A DNA stretch of 12,448 nt from Acetobacteraceae bacterium (GCA_947478535.1 CANJXD010000121.1:1-12448), one strand, 5' to 3'; shown: positions 1-7,960, counted from the first letter of the stretch. Program-made: numbers and translations. Notes: generated by a model not told the origin, from the letters alone.

Positions 1-3000
1 CGCCGAGGCGGATGGAGACGCGGCCGGGGTCGTAGCCGAAGGATTCCCAGCCGCGCAGGTCGGTGGTGCCGCTGCCGCCGCCGCCGCCCAGGCTCTGCGC
101 CAGGATGCCGACCGCGCCGATGCCGGTGGTGGCGATCCGGCCGCGGTCGAGCGTGACCTCGACGGTGCCGCCATTGCCGCCGGCGCCGCCGCGGCTGCCG
201 AGGTCGACCAGCCCCGTGCCGCTGCCGGCGCCGCCGCCGCCGCCGACGCTCTGCGCCAGGATGCCGTGCGCGCCGAGACCCTCGGTGACGATGCTGCCAT
301 TATGGGTGACGCGCGCCGTGCCGCCATTGCCGCCGGAGGCGCCCTTGCCGCCGATCGAGACCAGCGGCCGGTCGAGATAGGTATCGAGGGTGCCGGCGAA
401 GCCGGCTTCCTCCGCCTCGGTCTCGGAAACCGCCTGGGCCGGCACCTCGAATGCGGACAGCCCGCCGCCGCCGCCGATCGACTGCACGGCGATGCCGAAG
501 CTGCCGGTGCCCCGGGTGGCAATCGTGCCGGTGTTCACCACGACAACGCCGGCGCCATTGCCGGAGGAGCCGCTGTCAGCGCCGATGGCGATCGACTGAT
601 TGGCCGGTTCCAGCACGTTGAGCTCGCCACCGGCGCCGCCCATGCCGCCGCCGCCGCCGACGCTCTGTGCCAGGATGCCAGCGCTGTAGTTGCCGCGCGT
701 CAGGATGCTGCCGGCATTGTTGAGGTTCACCGTGCCGCCATTGCCGGCGCCGCCGCCGGTGCGGCCGATGCTGACATTGCCCGAGCCGCCGCCGCCGGCA
801 CCACCGCCGCCGCCAATCGACTGCGCCAGGATGCCGTTGGCCCAGTTGCCGCGGGTCTCCAGCCGGCTGCCAGCGCTGGCGATGACCGCGACCGCGGCGC
901 CGTTGCCGCCACCCGCGCCACGCCCGCCGATGCCGACGATGCCGCTATCCTGGCCGGCACCGCCGATGCCGCCGCCGCCGCCGATCGACTGCACGAAGAT
1001 CGCCTGCGACCAGTCGCCCAGGGTCAGGATCCCGGCGCTGTTGGTCACCCGTGCCGAGCCGCCATTGCCAGCGGTGCCGCCGGTCCCGCCAACGCCGACG
1101 GACTGGCTGCGCGATCCCGCCTTGTCGAAGGGCATCAGCAGGTTGTCGGCGCCGAGCGGCACCGGGTCCTCGAACAGGTTGGACAGGCCGGTAGAGCCAT
1201 TGCCGCCGATGCCGCCGCCGCCGCCGATGGCCTGCGCCAAGATGCCATGCGCCGCCTGCCCGGTGGTCTGGATCGTGCCTCGGTTGGTGACGTAGACCGT
1301 ACCCGCATCGGCCCCCATCGCGCCGTCGCCGCCGACCGCGACCGAGAGGTTGATGTTGTGCTTGGTGCGCTTGTCCGCCGCCTCGCAGGCCGCGGTGCTG
1401 CCGGTGCAGGGCAGCCCGAGGCTGAGAGCGATGCTGTTGGCATTGCCGCCGATGCCGCCGCCGCCGCCGATCGACTGTGCCACGATGGCGTGGCTGCCCT
1501 CGCCGAAGGTCAGGATGGTGCCGGCATTGGTGACCTGGACAACGCCACCGGTATTGCCGGTGCCGCCGCTGCCGCCGACCGAGACTGTGACCGCGAGTTG
1601 ACGCTTCTGCGCCTCGCCGATGCGCGCCATGCCGGCGATCGCGCCACCGCCGGCGCCACCGCCGCCGCCGACCGACTGCGCCAGGATGCCGAAGGCGTTC
1701 AGGCCGGTGGTCTCGATCCGCGCCACGTTGTCGACCGTCGCGTGGCCGCCGGTGCCACCGGCGCCGCCGCGGCCGCCGATGGCGACGTTGACGGAGGTGC
1801 TCGCCTCGCTGCCAGCGAGACCCATCAGCGCGGCCACGGAAAGCCCGCCCATGCCGCCGCCGCCGCCGATGCTCTGCGCCACGATGGCATAGGCATCGGC
1901 ACCGCTGGTGGCGATCCTGCTGCCGCTGCCGATGGTACGCACATCGGCCTGACCGGCATTGCCGCCGGTGCCGCCGGTGCCGCCGATGGAAAGCTGCGCG
2001 TTGTGCCCGCCGCCGGTCGGCGACAGCGCCAGCGTGCCCGCCACGGAAAGCCCGCCAACACCGCCGCCGCCGCCGATCGACTGCGCGACAATGCCGCGCG
2101 CCTGGTCGCCATCGGTGGTGATGATGCCCTGCATGCTGGCGCGGACATTGCCGCCGGCACCGCCAGCGCCGCCGCTGCCGCCGAGCGAGAGCTGCGCCGT
2201 CATGCCCTTGCCGGTGGTGATCGAGCCAGCGGCGGAGAAGCCGCCGGTGCCGCCGCCGCCGCCAATGGACTGCGCCAGGATGGCGTCGGAGGCGAAGCCC
2301 TGGGTCTGCACGCTGCCGACCACGGTGACGCTGACCACGCCGCCGGTGCCGCCGGTGCCGGCCGAGCCGCCGAGCGCAACATTGACCTGCTTCGGCTCGG
2401 TATTCGTCGAGATGCCGAGCGCGATGGCGCCGCCGCCATCGCCGCCGCCGCCGCCGATGCTCTGCGCCACCACGCCACGCGCGGCGCCGTTCTCGGCCGA
2501 GAGGCCAGTGGCGCGCAGCAGCGCGACCGGCAATTCCGCCTCGCCCTCCGCGTTGGTGGTCGGCAGGCTGCCGCCGGTGCGGATGCGGTCAGCGACCGCG
2601 ACGGTCACCACGCCGCCATTGCCACCGCCAGCGCCGCTGCCGCCAAGCGCCACCGAGGCGCCCATGGCGGAATTGCCGACATTGATCATCAGCGTGCCGG
2701 CGAGCCCGCCATTGCCGCCGCCGCCGCCGATGGATTGCGCGACGATGGCATGGCTGCCGCCGCCCTCGGTGACCAGCGTCGCGGTGCCGAAGGCCGGCAG
2801 CCCATAGGCGCCGAGCGAACGGACCACGCCGGGGGCCGGCAGTGGCGTGTTCGCGGCGTATCGGCGGAGGAGTTCCACCGCGCCGCCATTGCCGCCGCCA
2901 GCGCCACTGCCGCCCAGCGTCACCGCCGCCTGCTTGCCCAGCGAGAGGCCGCCGGCCAGCGCCATGCCGCCATTGCCGCCGCCGCCGCCGATGCTCTGCG

Positions 3001-6000
3001 CGAAGAGGCCGAAGGATAGCGCGCCCTCGGTCTGGATGGCGCTGGAGGAGGTGATGGACACCGTGCCGCCATCGCCGCCGCCGGCACCGCTACCGCCCAG
3101 TGTGGCGCCGAGGCCGAGGCCGCTCTTGCCGGTGCCGGTGACGCCGATCGCCATGCCGCCATCGCCGCCACCGCCGCCGATGCTCTGGGCGAAGACCGCA
3201 TGGGCGCCGTCGCCGGCGGTCAGCACGCTGCCGCTCTGCTGCAGCACCGCCGCGCCGCCCCGGCCGCCCGAACCGCCGCTGCCGCCGAGCGTCGCCTGCA
3301 TGGCGACGCCCTCGGAGGCCACCGCGGCGCCCGCCGCGATGCCGCCGGTACCACCGCCGCCGCCGACCGATTGCACGAAGACGCCATGCGCCAGATCGCC
3401 CGCCGTGCGGACGCTGCCAGAGACCACGGCGCGCGCCGAGCCGGCATCGCCGCCTGGGCCACCGGTGCCACCAAGGCTGGCGGTCAAGGCACCGCCCTTG
3501 CCGGAGAAGGCGAGCCCGGCGGCGAAGCCACCGGTGCCGCCGCCGCCGCCGATGGATTGCGCGGTGACCGCGGTGGCGAGGTCGCCCGCGGTGATCACCG
3601 ACCCGGCCATGGTCAGGGTGACGGTGCCGGCGCGGCCGCCAATGGCACCGCTGCCGCCCACATTCACCGTCGCCGCCAGGCCCTTGCCGGTGGCCGTGGC
3701 GCCGACCGCGAAGCCGCCATCGCCGCCGCCGCCGCCGACCGACTGCGCCAGCAGGCCCAGCGCGCCGTCGCCCCAGGTCTGCACCAGGCCGCTGCGCTGC
3801 GTCAGATTGACCGTGCCGCCATCGCCGCCGAGGCCGCCGGAGCCGCCGAGGCCGATCACCGCCGCGCCGCCCACACCAGCGCCCACGATATTGCCGACGA
3901 AGCCGCCAATGCCGCCGCCGCCGCCGATGGATTGCGCGACGATGCCATGCGCGCGCTCGCCGGTGCGGATGCCGGTATCGGGGTCATAGGTGCCGGTGAT
4001 CACGCGCCCGCCGCGATCGACGGTCACCGTGCCGCCATGCCCGCCGCTGCCACCGGAGCCACCGAGGCTGACCGAGACGGCACCGCCTTCCGGCACCGCC
4101 GCAACGCCGAGCGCCAGGCCGCCGGCCCCGCCGCCGCCGCCAACCGACTGCGCCAGGATGGCGATCGAGGCGTCGCCACGGGTCTGCACCCGGCCATCGC
4201 CGGTGACGCTGACCGCGCGCGCCAGCCCACCGGTGCCGCCGGAGCCGCCGAGCTGGATGGTCGCCGCCGCCGCGCCGGCAGCCGCCAGCCCGAAGGCATA
4301 GCCGCCATCGCCGCCGCCACCGCCGACGGATTGCGCGAACAGGCCGTAGGCGCGCTGGCCCCAGGTATCGATCGGGCCGCTGAGCACGACGGTGACATTG
4401 CCACCGGCGGCCCCGCTGCCGCCGCTGCCACCCAGGGTGACGCCGATGGCACCGCCGGACGAGCCGGCCAGCGAGCCGGCGATGCCGCCCATGCCGCCGC
4501 CGCCGCCAATGGATTGCGCGATGACACCATGCGAGGCGTCGCCGGTGGTGAGGATGCCATAATTGCGGCCGGGCGCCGGGACGGCGGGCTCGACCGTCGC
4601 ATGGGTCAGCGTGACATTGCCGGCGGCGCCGCCGGCGGCGGCGGAGCCGCCGAGCGAGACCGTCATCGCGCCGTTGCCGGCCATCGCGGCGCCCAGCGCC
4701 AAGCCGCCATTGCCGCCGCCGCCGCCGATGCTCTGCAGCATCATCGCGGTCGAGCCATTGCCGCTGGTGGTGATCGCCGCGGCGCCGTCGAAGGTGACGC
4801 TGGAGGCGGTGCCGCCGACGCCGCCCCGGCCGCCGACCGCCGCGCTGACGCCGACATTGCCGCCGCCCGCCACCGCCACCGCGATGGCCGAATTGCCGCC
4901 ACCGCCGCCGACCGATTGCAGCAGGATGCCGGTGGCGTTGTCGCCAACGGTATCGACGGTGCCGCGATAGCGGGACAGCACCACACCGCCATTGCCGCCA
5001 TCGCCGCCCGAGGCACCGAAGGCGAAGCTGATCGAGCCGACCAGCCCCGCCGAGGCCGCGACCGCATAGCCCGAGGCGCCGCCGCCGCCGCCGATGGACT
5101 GCCCGAAGATGCCGATGGAACCGTCACCCGTGGTGGTGACCGAGGGTGCGGGCGTGCCGGCGGCCTGGGTCACCAGCGCGCCGTTCACGGTGACGGCGCC
5201 GCCGGCGCCGCCCTTGCCGCCGCTGCCGCCGAAGGCGACTGCGACGCCGACGCCGAGCGAGACCGCATTGCCGCCCTGGCCGCCACCGCCGCCGATCGAT
5301 TGGGCGACGATGCCGGTGGCGCTCAGGCCGGTGGTGGCGACGCTGCCGGTGGAACTGACCGTCACCGCGCCGCCATTGCCGCCGCCACCGCCGGAGCCGC
5401 CGAAGGTGACCAGGCCGCCGGCCGAGCCGCCGCGCCCGCCGCCGCCGCCGATGGATTGCGCGAAGATGCCCTGCGCGCTGTCGCCCGCGGTGGTGACACG
5501 CCAGGTGTTGGTGACGGAGACGATGCCGCCGCTGCTGGTGCCCGACCCCTTGCCGCCAAAGGAGGCGATGCCCGAGGAGGAGCCGCCATCGCCGCCGCCG
5601 CCGCCGATCGAAGTCGCCATCAGGCCGACGGCGCTGCGGCCCGTGGTCTGCACCAGGCCGTTGTTGATCACCTGCGCGGTGCCGCCCGGCCCGCCGGTGC
5701 CGCCGCCCGAGCCGAGGGCGACGATCCCGAAGGCGCTGCCACCGGCACCGCCGCCACCGCCGACCGACAGCGCGACCACGCCATGCGCGACCTCGCCCGT
5801 GGTGAAGACCCCGGCGCCGGCCGCGTTGGTCGCCCGGGCGAGGCCGCCGGCGGCGCCATACACGCCGTCGCCACCCGAGGAGTAGAACAGCGATCCGGCA
5901 TCGCCGCCGCTGCCGCCCTGGCCACCGAGCGACTGGGCGAAGATGCCGAGCGCGCTGACGCCGGAGGTGTGGATCTCGCTTTGCGAATAGATGATGGCGC

Positions 6001-6868
6001 TGCCGCCCGGGCTGGCGCCACCACCATCGCCGCCATCGCCGGTGAAGATGCCGCCGCCGCTGCCGCCATTGCCGGCGATGCCGCCCTGCGACAGCGCCGC
6101 GATGCCAACCTGGCTGGCGCCGCTGGTATCGATGCGGGCGTTGGCGCGAATGCTGACATTGCCGCCCTCGCCGGAACTGCCGCCGCGACCGCCATTGCCC
6201 TCACTGGCGCCATCGCCGCCGCCGCCGCCATTGCCTCCGATGGATTGCGCCGAGATCGCGGCGCTCGATGCCGCGGTGCTGCCGACACGGCCGGTCACGA
6301 CGACATTGACGACGCCGCCGACAGCGCCATTGCCGCCATTCGATCCGTCGCCGCCGACGATCGTGCCATCGCCGCCATTGCCGCCGCGGCCGCCGCGGCT
6401 CTGCGCGAAGATGGTGGCGGCATCGGTGGCGGTCGCCGTGAAGGCGCCGAGGCCGGCGGTCAGGGTGAGCGCCGGGCCGGCCGTGCCTCCGCCGCCGCCG
6501 CGCGAGCCGCGTTCGGTATTCTGGTTGGCGCCCTTGCTGCCATTGGGACCGGCGCCGGTGAGCGAGATGGCGTGTCCGTTCGCCGGCGCGATGTCGGCGG
6601 TGAGGGCGCTGACTGTGAGGCTGGTAACACCGCTGCCGTAATTGGCGCCGGCCGGAAGGGCGCCGGTACAGGTGGCGGCGCCGCCGGCTTCGGCGCAGGC
6701 GGCAATGGCGGGCAGCGGATGCACCAGCAGGCCGATGGCTATGGCCGCAGGGACCAGGGCGCTGGTCGCCATCAGGGCGCCGCGCGGCGCGGCCAGCAGG
6801 CGGTCGAACCGCCGGCGCGGGCCGCTTTGTGTCTCGGTGCGGGGCTGGGGGATCGCAGGATCGACCAC
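1..6868 (-). CDS. Giant glycine-rich repeat surface protein, autotransporter-type passenger (3' end outside window)
   Basis: The minus strand is open for 2289 codons from a GTG at 6868 to the left edge. I chose this start because AGGAGG lies 7 bases upstream; an in-frame ATG at codon 33 would cut into the signal peptide. Residues 1-30 are polar and Arg-rich, residues 31-49 are hydrophobic, and A-I-A at 54-56 is a plausible signal peptidase site. From about residue 152 the protein is tandem units of roughly 55-80 residues, each with a core like GILAQSIGGGGGNGG, then VxLGGSGGxGGxGG and a short beta-prone stretch ending near T-x-G. Such repeats are known in large alphaproteobacterial autotransporters, where the passenger forms an elongated beta-solenoid on the cell surface and may serve in adhesion or biofilm formation. 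The translocating C-terminal barrel would lie beyond base 1 and is not seen, so secretion type is inferred. Frame checks near 300, 2470, 5780 and 6868 agree, so I see no frameshift. Confidence 0.85.
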   Translation of the reverse strand, partial: MVDPAIPQPRTETQSGPRRRFDRLLAAPRGALMATSALVPAAIAIGLLVHPLPAIAACAEAGGAATCTGALPAGANYGSGVTSLTVSALTADIAPANGHAISLTGAGPNGSKGANQNTERGSRGGGGGTAGPALTLTAGLGAFTATATDAATIFAQSRGGRGGNGGDGTIVGGDGSNGGNGAVGGVVNVVVTGRVGSTAASSAAISAQSIGGNGGGGGDGASEGNGGRGGSSGEGGNVSIRANARIDTSGASQVGIAALSQGGIAGNGGSGGGIFTGDGGDGGGASPGGSAIIYSQSEIHTSGVSALGIFAQSLGGQGGSGGDAGSLFYSSGGDGVYGAAGGLARATNAAGAGVFTTGEVAHGVVALSVGGGGGAGGSAFGIVALGSGGGTGGPGGTAQVINNGLVQTTGRSAVGLMATSIGGGGGDGGSSSGIASFGGKGSGTSSGGIVSVTNTWRVTTAGDSAQGIFAQSIGGGGGRGGSAGGLVTFGGSGGGGGNGGAVTVSSTGSVATTGLSATGIVAQSIGGGGGQGGNAVSLGVGVAVAFGGSGGKGGAGGAVTVNGALVTQAAGTPAPSVTTTGDGSIGIFGQSIGGGGGASGYAVAASAGLVGSISFAFGASGGDGGNGGVVLSRYRGTVDTVGDNATGILLQSVGGGGGNSAIAVAVAGGGNVGVSAAVGGRGGVGGTASSVTFDGAAAITTSGNGSTAMMLQSIGGGGGNGGLALGAAMAGNGAMTVSLGGSAAAGGAAGNVTLTHATVEPAVPAPGRNYGILTTGDASHGVIAQSIGGGGGMGGIAGSLAGSSGGAIGVTLGGSGGSGAAGGNVTVVLSGPIDTWGQRAYGLFAQSVGGGGGDGGYAFGLAAAGAAAATIQLGGSGGTGGLARAVSVTGDGRVQTRGDASIAILAQSVGGGGGAGGLALGVAAVPEGGAVSVSLGGSGGSGGHGGTVTVDRGGRVITGTYDPDTGIRTGERAHGIVAQSIGGGGGIGGFVGNIVGAGVGGAAVIGLGGSGGLGGDGGTVNLTQRSGLVQTWGDGALGLLAQSVGGGGGDGGFAVGATATGKGLAATVNVGGSGAIGGRAGTVTLTMAGSVITAGDLATAVTAQSIGGGGGTGGFAAGLAFSGKGGALTASLGGTGGPGGDAGSARAVVSGSVRTAGDLAHGVFVQSVGGGGGTGGIAAGAAVASEGVAMQATLGGSGGSGGRGGAAVLQQSGSVLTAGDGAHAVFAQSIGGGGGDGGMAIGVTGTGKSGLGLGATLGGSGAGGGDGGTVSITSSSAIQTEGALSFGLFAQSIGGGGGNGGMALAGGLSLGKQAAVTLGGSGAGGGNGGAVELLRRYAANTPLPAPGVVRSLGAYGLPAFGTATLVTEGGGSHAIVAQSIGGGGGNGGLAGTLMINVGNSAMGASVALGGSGAGGGNGGVVTVAVADRIRTGGSLPTTNAEGEAELPVALLRATGLSAENGAARGVVAQSIGGGGGDGGGAIALGISTNTEPKQVNVALGGSAGTGGTGGVVSVTVVGSVQTQGFASDAILAQSIGGGGGTGGFSAAGSITTGKGMTAQLSLGGSGGAGGAGGNVRASMQGIITTDGDQARGIVAQSIGGGGGVGGLSVAGTLALSPTGGGHNAQLSIGGTGGTGGNAGQADVRTIGSGSRIATSGADAYAIVAQSIGGGGGMGGLSVAALMGLAGSEASTSVNVAIGGRGGAGGTGGHATVDNVARIETTGLNAFGILAQSVGGGGGAGGGAIAGMARIGEAQKRQLAVTVSVGGSGGTGNTGGVVQVTNAGTILTFGEGSHAIVAQSIGGGGGIGGNANSIALSLGLPCTGSTAACEAADKRTKHNINLSVAVGGDGAMGADAGTVYVTNRGTIQTTGQAAHGILAQAIGGGGGIGGNGSTGLSNLFEDPVPLGADNLLMPFDKAGSRSQSVGVGGTGGTAGNGGSARVTNSAGILTLGDWSQAIFVQSIGGGGGIGGAGQDSGIVGIGGRGAGGGNGAAVAVIASAGSRLETRGNWANGILAQSIGGGGGAGGGGSGNVSIGRTGGGAGNGGTVNLNNAGSILTRGNYSAGILAQSVGGGGGMGGAGGELNVLEPANQSIAIGADSGSSGNGAGVVVVNTGTIATRGTGSFGIAVQSIGGGGGLSAFEVPAQAVSETEAEEAGFAGTLDTYLDRPLVSIGGKGASGGNGGTARVTHNGSIVTEGLGAHGILAQSVGGGGGAGSGTGLVDLGSRGGAGGNGGTVEVTLDRGRIATTGIGAVGILAQSLGGGGGSGTTDLRGWESFGYDPGRVSIRLG
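67..6413 (-). repeat. About 34 tandem protein-coding repeats (AQS-poly-Gly units)
   Basis: The array lies inside the giant surface protein gene. I counted 34 copies of a core that on the plus strand reads as a run of gcc/ccg triplets followed by gat(t)gactgcgc or gatgctctgcgc. The protein core is hydrophobic-hydrophobic-A-Q-S-(I/V)-G5-x-G-G, and cores are about 150-280 bp apart. The four most N-terminal units are degenerate (for example SRGGRGG, SIGGNGG, SQGGIAG and SLGGQGG); nearly all later ones keep five or more glycines. Synonymous differences between copies suggest an old array, but the poly-GCC stretches offer substrate for slippage and unit-level recombination. Confidence 0.85.
6697..6868 (-). 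other. Signal peptide with extended N-region
   Basis: Codons 1-57 of the giant protein. A long N-region carries an Arg cluster at residues 18-23, with further Arg at residue 29. A hydrophobic core follows from about residue 32 to 49, then a short polar stretch and the A-I-A-A sequence. Extended signal peptides are common in autotransporters and are thought to slow Sec-dependent export. The mature protein would begin at about residue 57-58 with a closely spaced Cys pair (C58 and C67). Confidence 0.6.
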
Positions 6869-6872
6869 GGCG

Positions 6873-6881
6873 CTGCCTCCT
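6873..6881 (-). promoter_or_regulatory. Strong ribosome binding site that decides the GTG start
   Basis: On the minus strand AGGAGG occurs 7 bases before the GTG at 6868. This is the only good Shine-Dalgarno match near the open frame's 5' end. Upstream in-frame GTG and TTG codons lack one. Confidence 0.7.
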
Positions 6882-7033
6882 GCCAAGGGATGGGATACAG
6901 GTCTGGAGCCAGACCAGATCGCCACCACTGGCGATAGATTCCACCAACAAGACTTGGACAAAAAAAGATACAATTGAGACGGTCATCGGCCCGAATGAAC
7001 GTCTTCGTCGCACCGGACGAAACGCCTTTCGGC

Positions 7034-7045
7034 TTGACGAGTCAA
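7034..7045. promoter_or_regulatory. Perfect short palindrome, possible operator
   Basis: The 12-base sequence TTGACGAGTCAA has perfect 5-bp arms (TTGAC/GTCAA) around a 2-base centre. It sits about 165 bp upstream of the giant surface protein start, and its minus-strand right arm doubles as the best -35-like hexamer in the gap. That placement would suit a repressor site. The spacing does not match the FNR/CRP-type N4-N6 layout, so no regulator can be named. Confidence 0.25.
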
Positions 7046-7167
7046 CGGAACAGTTCTCCGCTGCCCTGACGGGAGTACGAAGTTAAATTATTTGTATGCT
7101 TTGGCTTCCCGGGCGATCACATCCTTCAACGTGTTGGACATTGCTGATGGATTTGAGGTGGCCACGG

Positions 7168-7330
7168 TCAGGCGGCTTTGCGGGGAAGCTGGGGGGCTTC
7201 GTTGGTGGGCGTTTGGTTGAGCATCCCGCCCATGGCCTCGACGCCGATGTAGCGGTGCCGCATCTGCCATTCGTCGTTCACCTCGAGCAGGACGGCACCG
7301 ATGGTTGGACGCACTGCATCCAACGAGATG
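7168..7330 (-). pseudogene. C-terminal remnant of an IS256-family transposase
   Basis: The minus-strand frame ending at the TGA at 7168-7170 encodes about 53 residues, including IGAVLLEVNDEWQMRHRYIG and then VEAMGGML. This matches the conserved C-terminal end of IS256/Mutator-type transposases, where a hydrophobic helix, (E/Q)-x-N-D-E-W and then R-Y-(M/I) precede a variable tail. The DDE catalytic core and everything upstream are missing. Resemblance begins at about 7330, exactly where a probable IS3-type terminal repeat ends, which suggests the gene was broken by insertion of that element. The call rests on motif recognition alone. Confidence 0.6.
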
Positions 7331-7357
7331 TGGCCTGCTGCCGGTTCGATGGACACC
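7331..7357 (+). repeat. Probable terminal inverted repeat of the IS3-type remnant
   Basis: The sequence begins TGGCCTGCTGCCGGTTCGAT and lies directly after the IS3-type transposase stop codon. IS3-family ends characteristically begin with TG and lie a few bases beyond OrfB. Its outer edge coincides with the beginning of the IS256-like fragment. The partner end is not visible, so this is inferred from position and the TG end. Confidence 0.4.
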
Positions 7358-7361
7358 GAGT

Positions 7362-7499
7362 TTAGCCTATCTCGGCCAGCTCCTCGAACCGCATAGGGCT
7401 GAGATAGCCTGTAGTCGAGGCTCACCGCCTCGCGTTGTGGAAGCGCTCGCTGTCGTCGAACACATCGGCGCGGGCCTGATCGCGGGAGCGGCGGCAAAT
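7362..7499 (-). pseudogene. C-terminal remnant of an IS3-family transposase (OrfB), with nonsense codon
   Basis: The minus-strand frame reads RDQARADVFDDSERFHNARR, then a TGA at 7422-7424, then ASTTGYLSPMRFEELAEIG and a TAA at 7362-7364. Intact IS3-family OrfB proteins end with a segment like DYIERFYNPRRRHSTLGYLSP followed by (M/A)xFE, so the alignment is continuous and the TGA replaces a conserved Arg, consistent with a CGA-to-TGA transition. The DDE catalytic residues lie upstream and are absent: the similarity fades at about 7500. This is a dead 3' end of an insertion sequence, with more than 85 percent of the transposase lost. Confidence 0.75.
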
Positions 7500-7554
7500 C
7501 ACACTGGTAGGGCTTGCAGCAAGTGCGTCAGTGGGGCGGGCGCTCTGCGGTGCT

Positions 7555-7812
7555 CTACTGCACTGCTCGAAACCGCGCCGCGCCAGCCTTATAGATGGCG
7601 TCATGCCGCTCAATCTGCGCCTCCCATACGGTCCACAGACGCTCATAGGTCGCGTGGCGCATCCACTCTGGGCGGGGCGGCGGCGGGTCATCCGCATGGC
7701 TGTAATGCCCGCCCAGGCGCGCTGCCGCCAGCTCGGCACGCTGTTCCTGGACGACGTCGCGGCCGACCGACACGGCGACGATGCAGGCGATGATCGAGAA
7801 TTCCGGCCAGTC
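7555..7812 (-). pseudogene. Unassigned C-terminal protein fragment
   Basis: The minus strand is open from about 7812 to a TAG at 7555. It reads WPEFSIIACIVAVSVGRDV, then a Glu/Gln/Ala helix, then GGHYSHADDPPPPRPEWMRH, then ATYERLWTVWEAQIERHDAI. The Pro-rich linker followed by an R-P-x-x-M-x-x-x-T-Y-x-R-L helix looks like a genuine folded C-terminus rather than random frame, but I do not recognise the family. The frame has no start of its own: upstream it fuses into a P-type ATPase N-terminal remnant, so this is probably the product of a deletion joining two genes. Confidence 0.4.
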
Positions 7813-7960
7813 CACGACGGTGTTGGGGCCGGCCTCCGCGAAGCGCCGTTCCGCCTCCTCGCTCGCCAGCCCCATGGGGTGCTGCCGAGGCGAGTCAGCA
7901 GGGTGTCTTGGGGGGGGCCGCCCAGAACCGTTCGGCAGCAGGTCGCACCTTGTCGATCAT
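7813..7960 (-). pseudogene. N-terminal remnant of a cation-transporting P-type ATPase
   Basis: From an ATG at 7960 the frame reads MIDKVRPAAERFWAAPPK. After shifting frame it continues DTLLTRLGSTP, and after a second shift GLASEEAERRFAEAGPNTV. The last part is the hallmark of the cation-ATPase N-terminal domain (GL(S/T)xxEAxxRLxxxGPN). The first shift coincides with a run of eight C (7910-7917, G on the plus strand) and the second lies near 7875. The phosphorylation motif DKTGT, the nucleotide-binding domain and all membrane helices are absent. The neighbouring fragment of different origin begins right after GPNTVVD. The subclass cannot be told from this fragment. Confidence 0.6.

Larger units (their letters stand above)
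6869..7167. other. AT-richer non-coding gap upstream of the giant surface protein
   Basis: No convincing gene is visible. The stretch is clearly less GC-rich than its surroundings, with A/T runs near 6960-6975 and 7082-7096, as expected for the promoter region of the minus-strand giant gene. I could not find a good -35/-10 pair. The best -35 candidate is TTGACT at 7045-7040 on the minus strand, but nothing like TATAAT follows at the right distance. A 17-codon minus-strand ORF ending at 7088 (reading MSNTLKDVIAREAKAYK) is present; it resembles a gene tail but cannot be assigned. Confidence 0.4.

Noticed and set aside
67..6413. Regularly spaced GCC-rich repeats resembling a CRISPR-like array
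   Set aside because: Spacing is 150-280 bp, always a multiple of three, and the sequence between cores is repetitive coding sequence.
266..6937. Very long open plus-strand frames rich in Ala, Asp and Arg over the repeat region
   Set aside because: They are the antisense of the Gly-rich repeats: GGC codons read as GCC and the AQS core reads as an A-D-R-L-R-Q-D-A pattern. There is no ribosome binding site, signal peptide or recognisable fold, while the minus frame has all the hallmarks of a real gene.
7933..7955. Second copy of an IS3-like end (CGACCTGCTGCCG) inside the ATPase remnant
   Set aside because: The shared CCTGCTGCCG word is short and common in this GC-rich sequence, and the bases on both sides do not match the 7331-7357 repeat.
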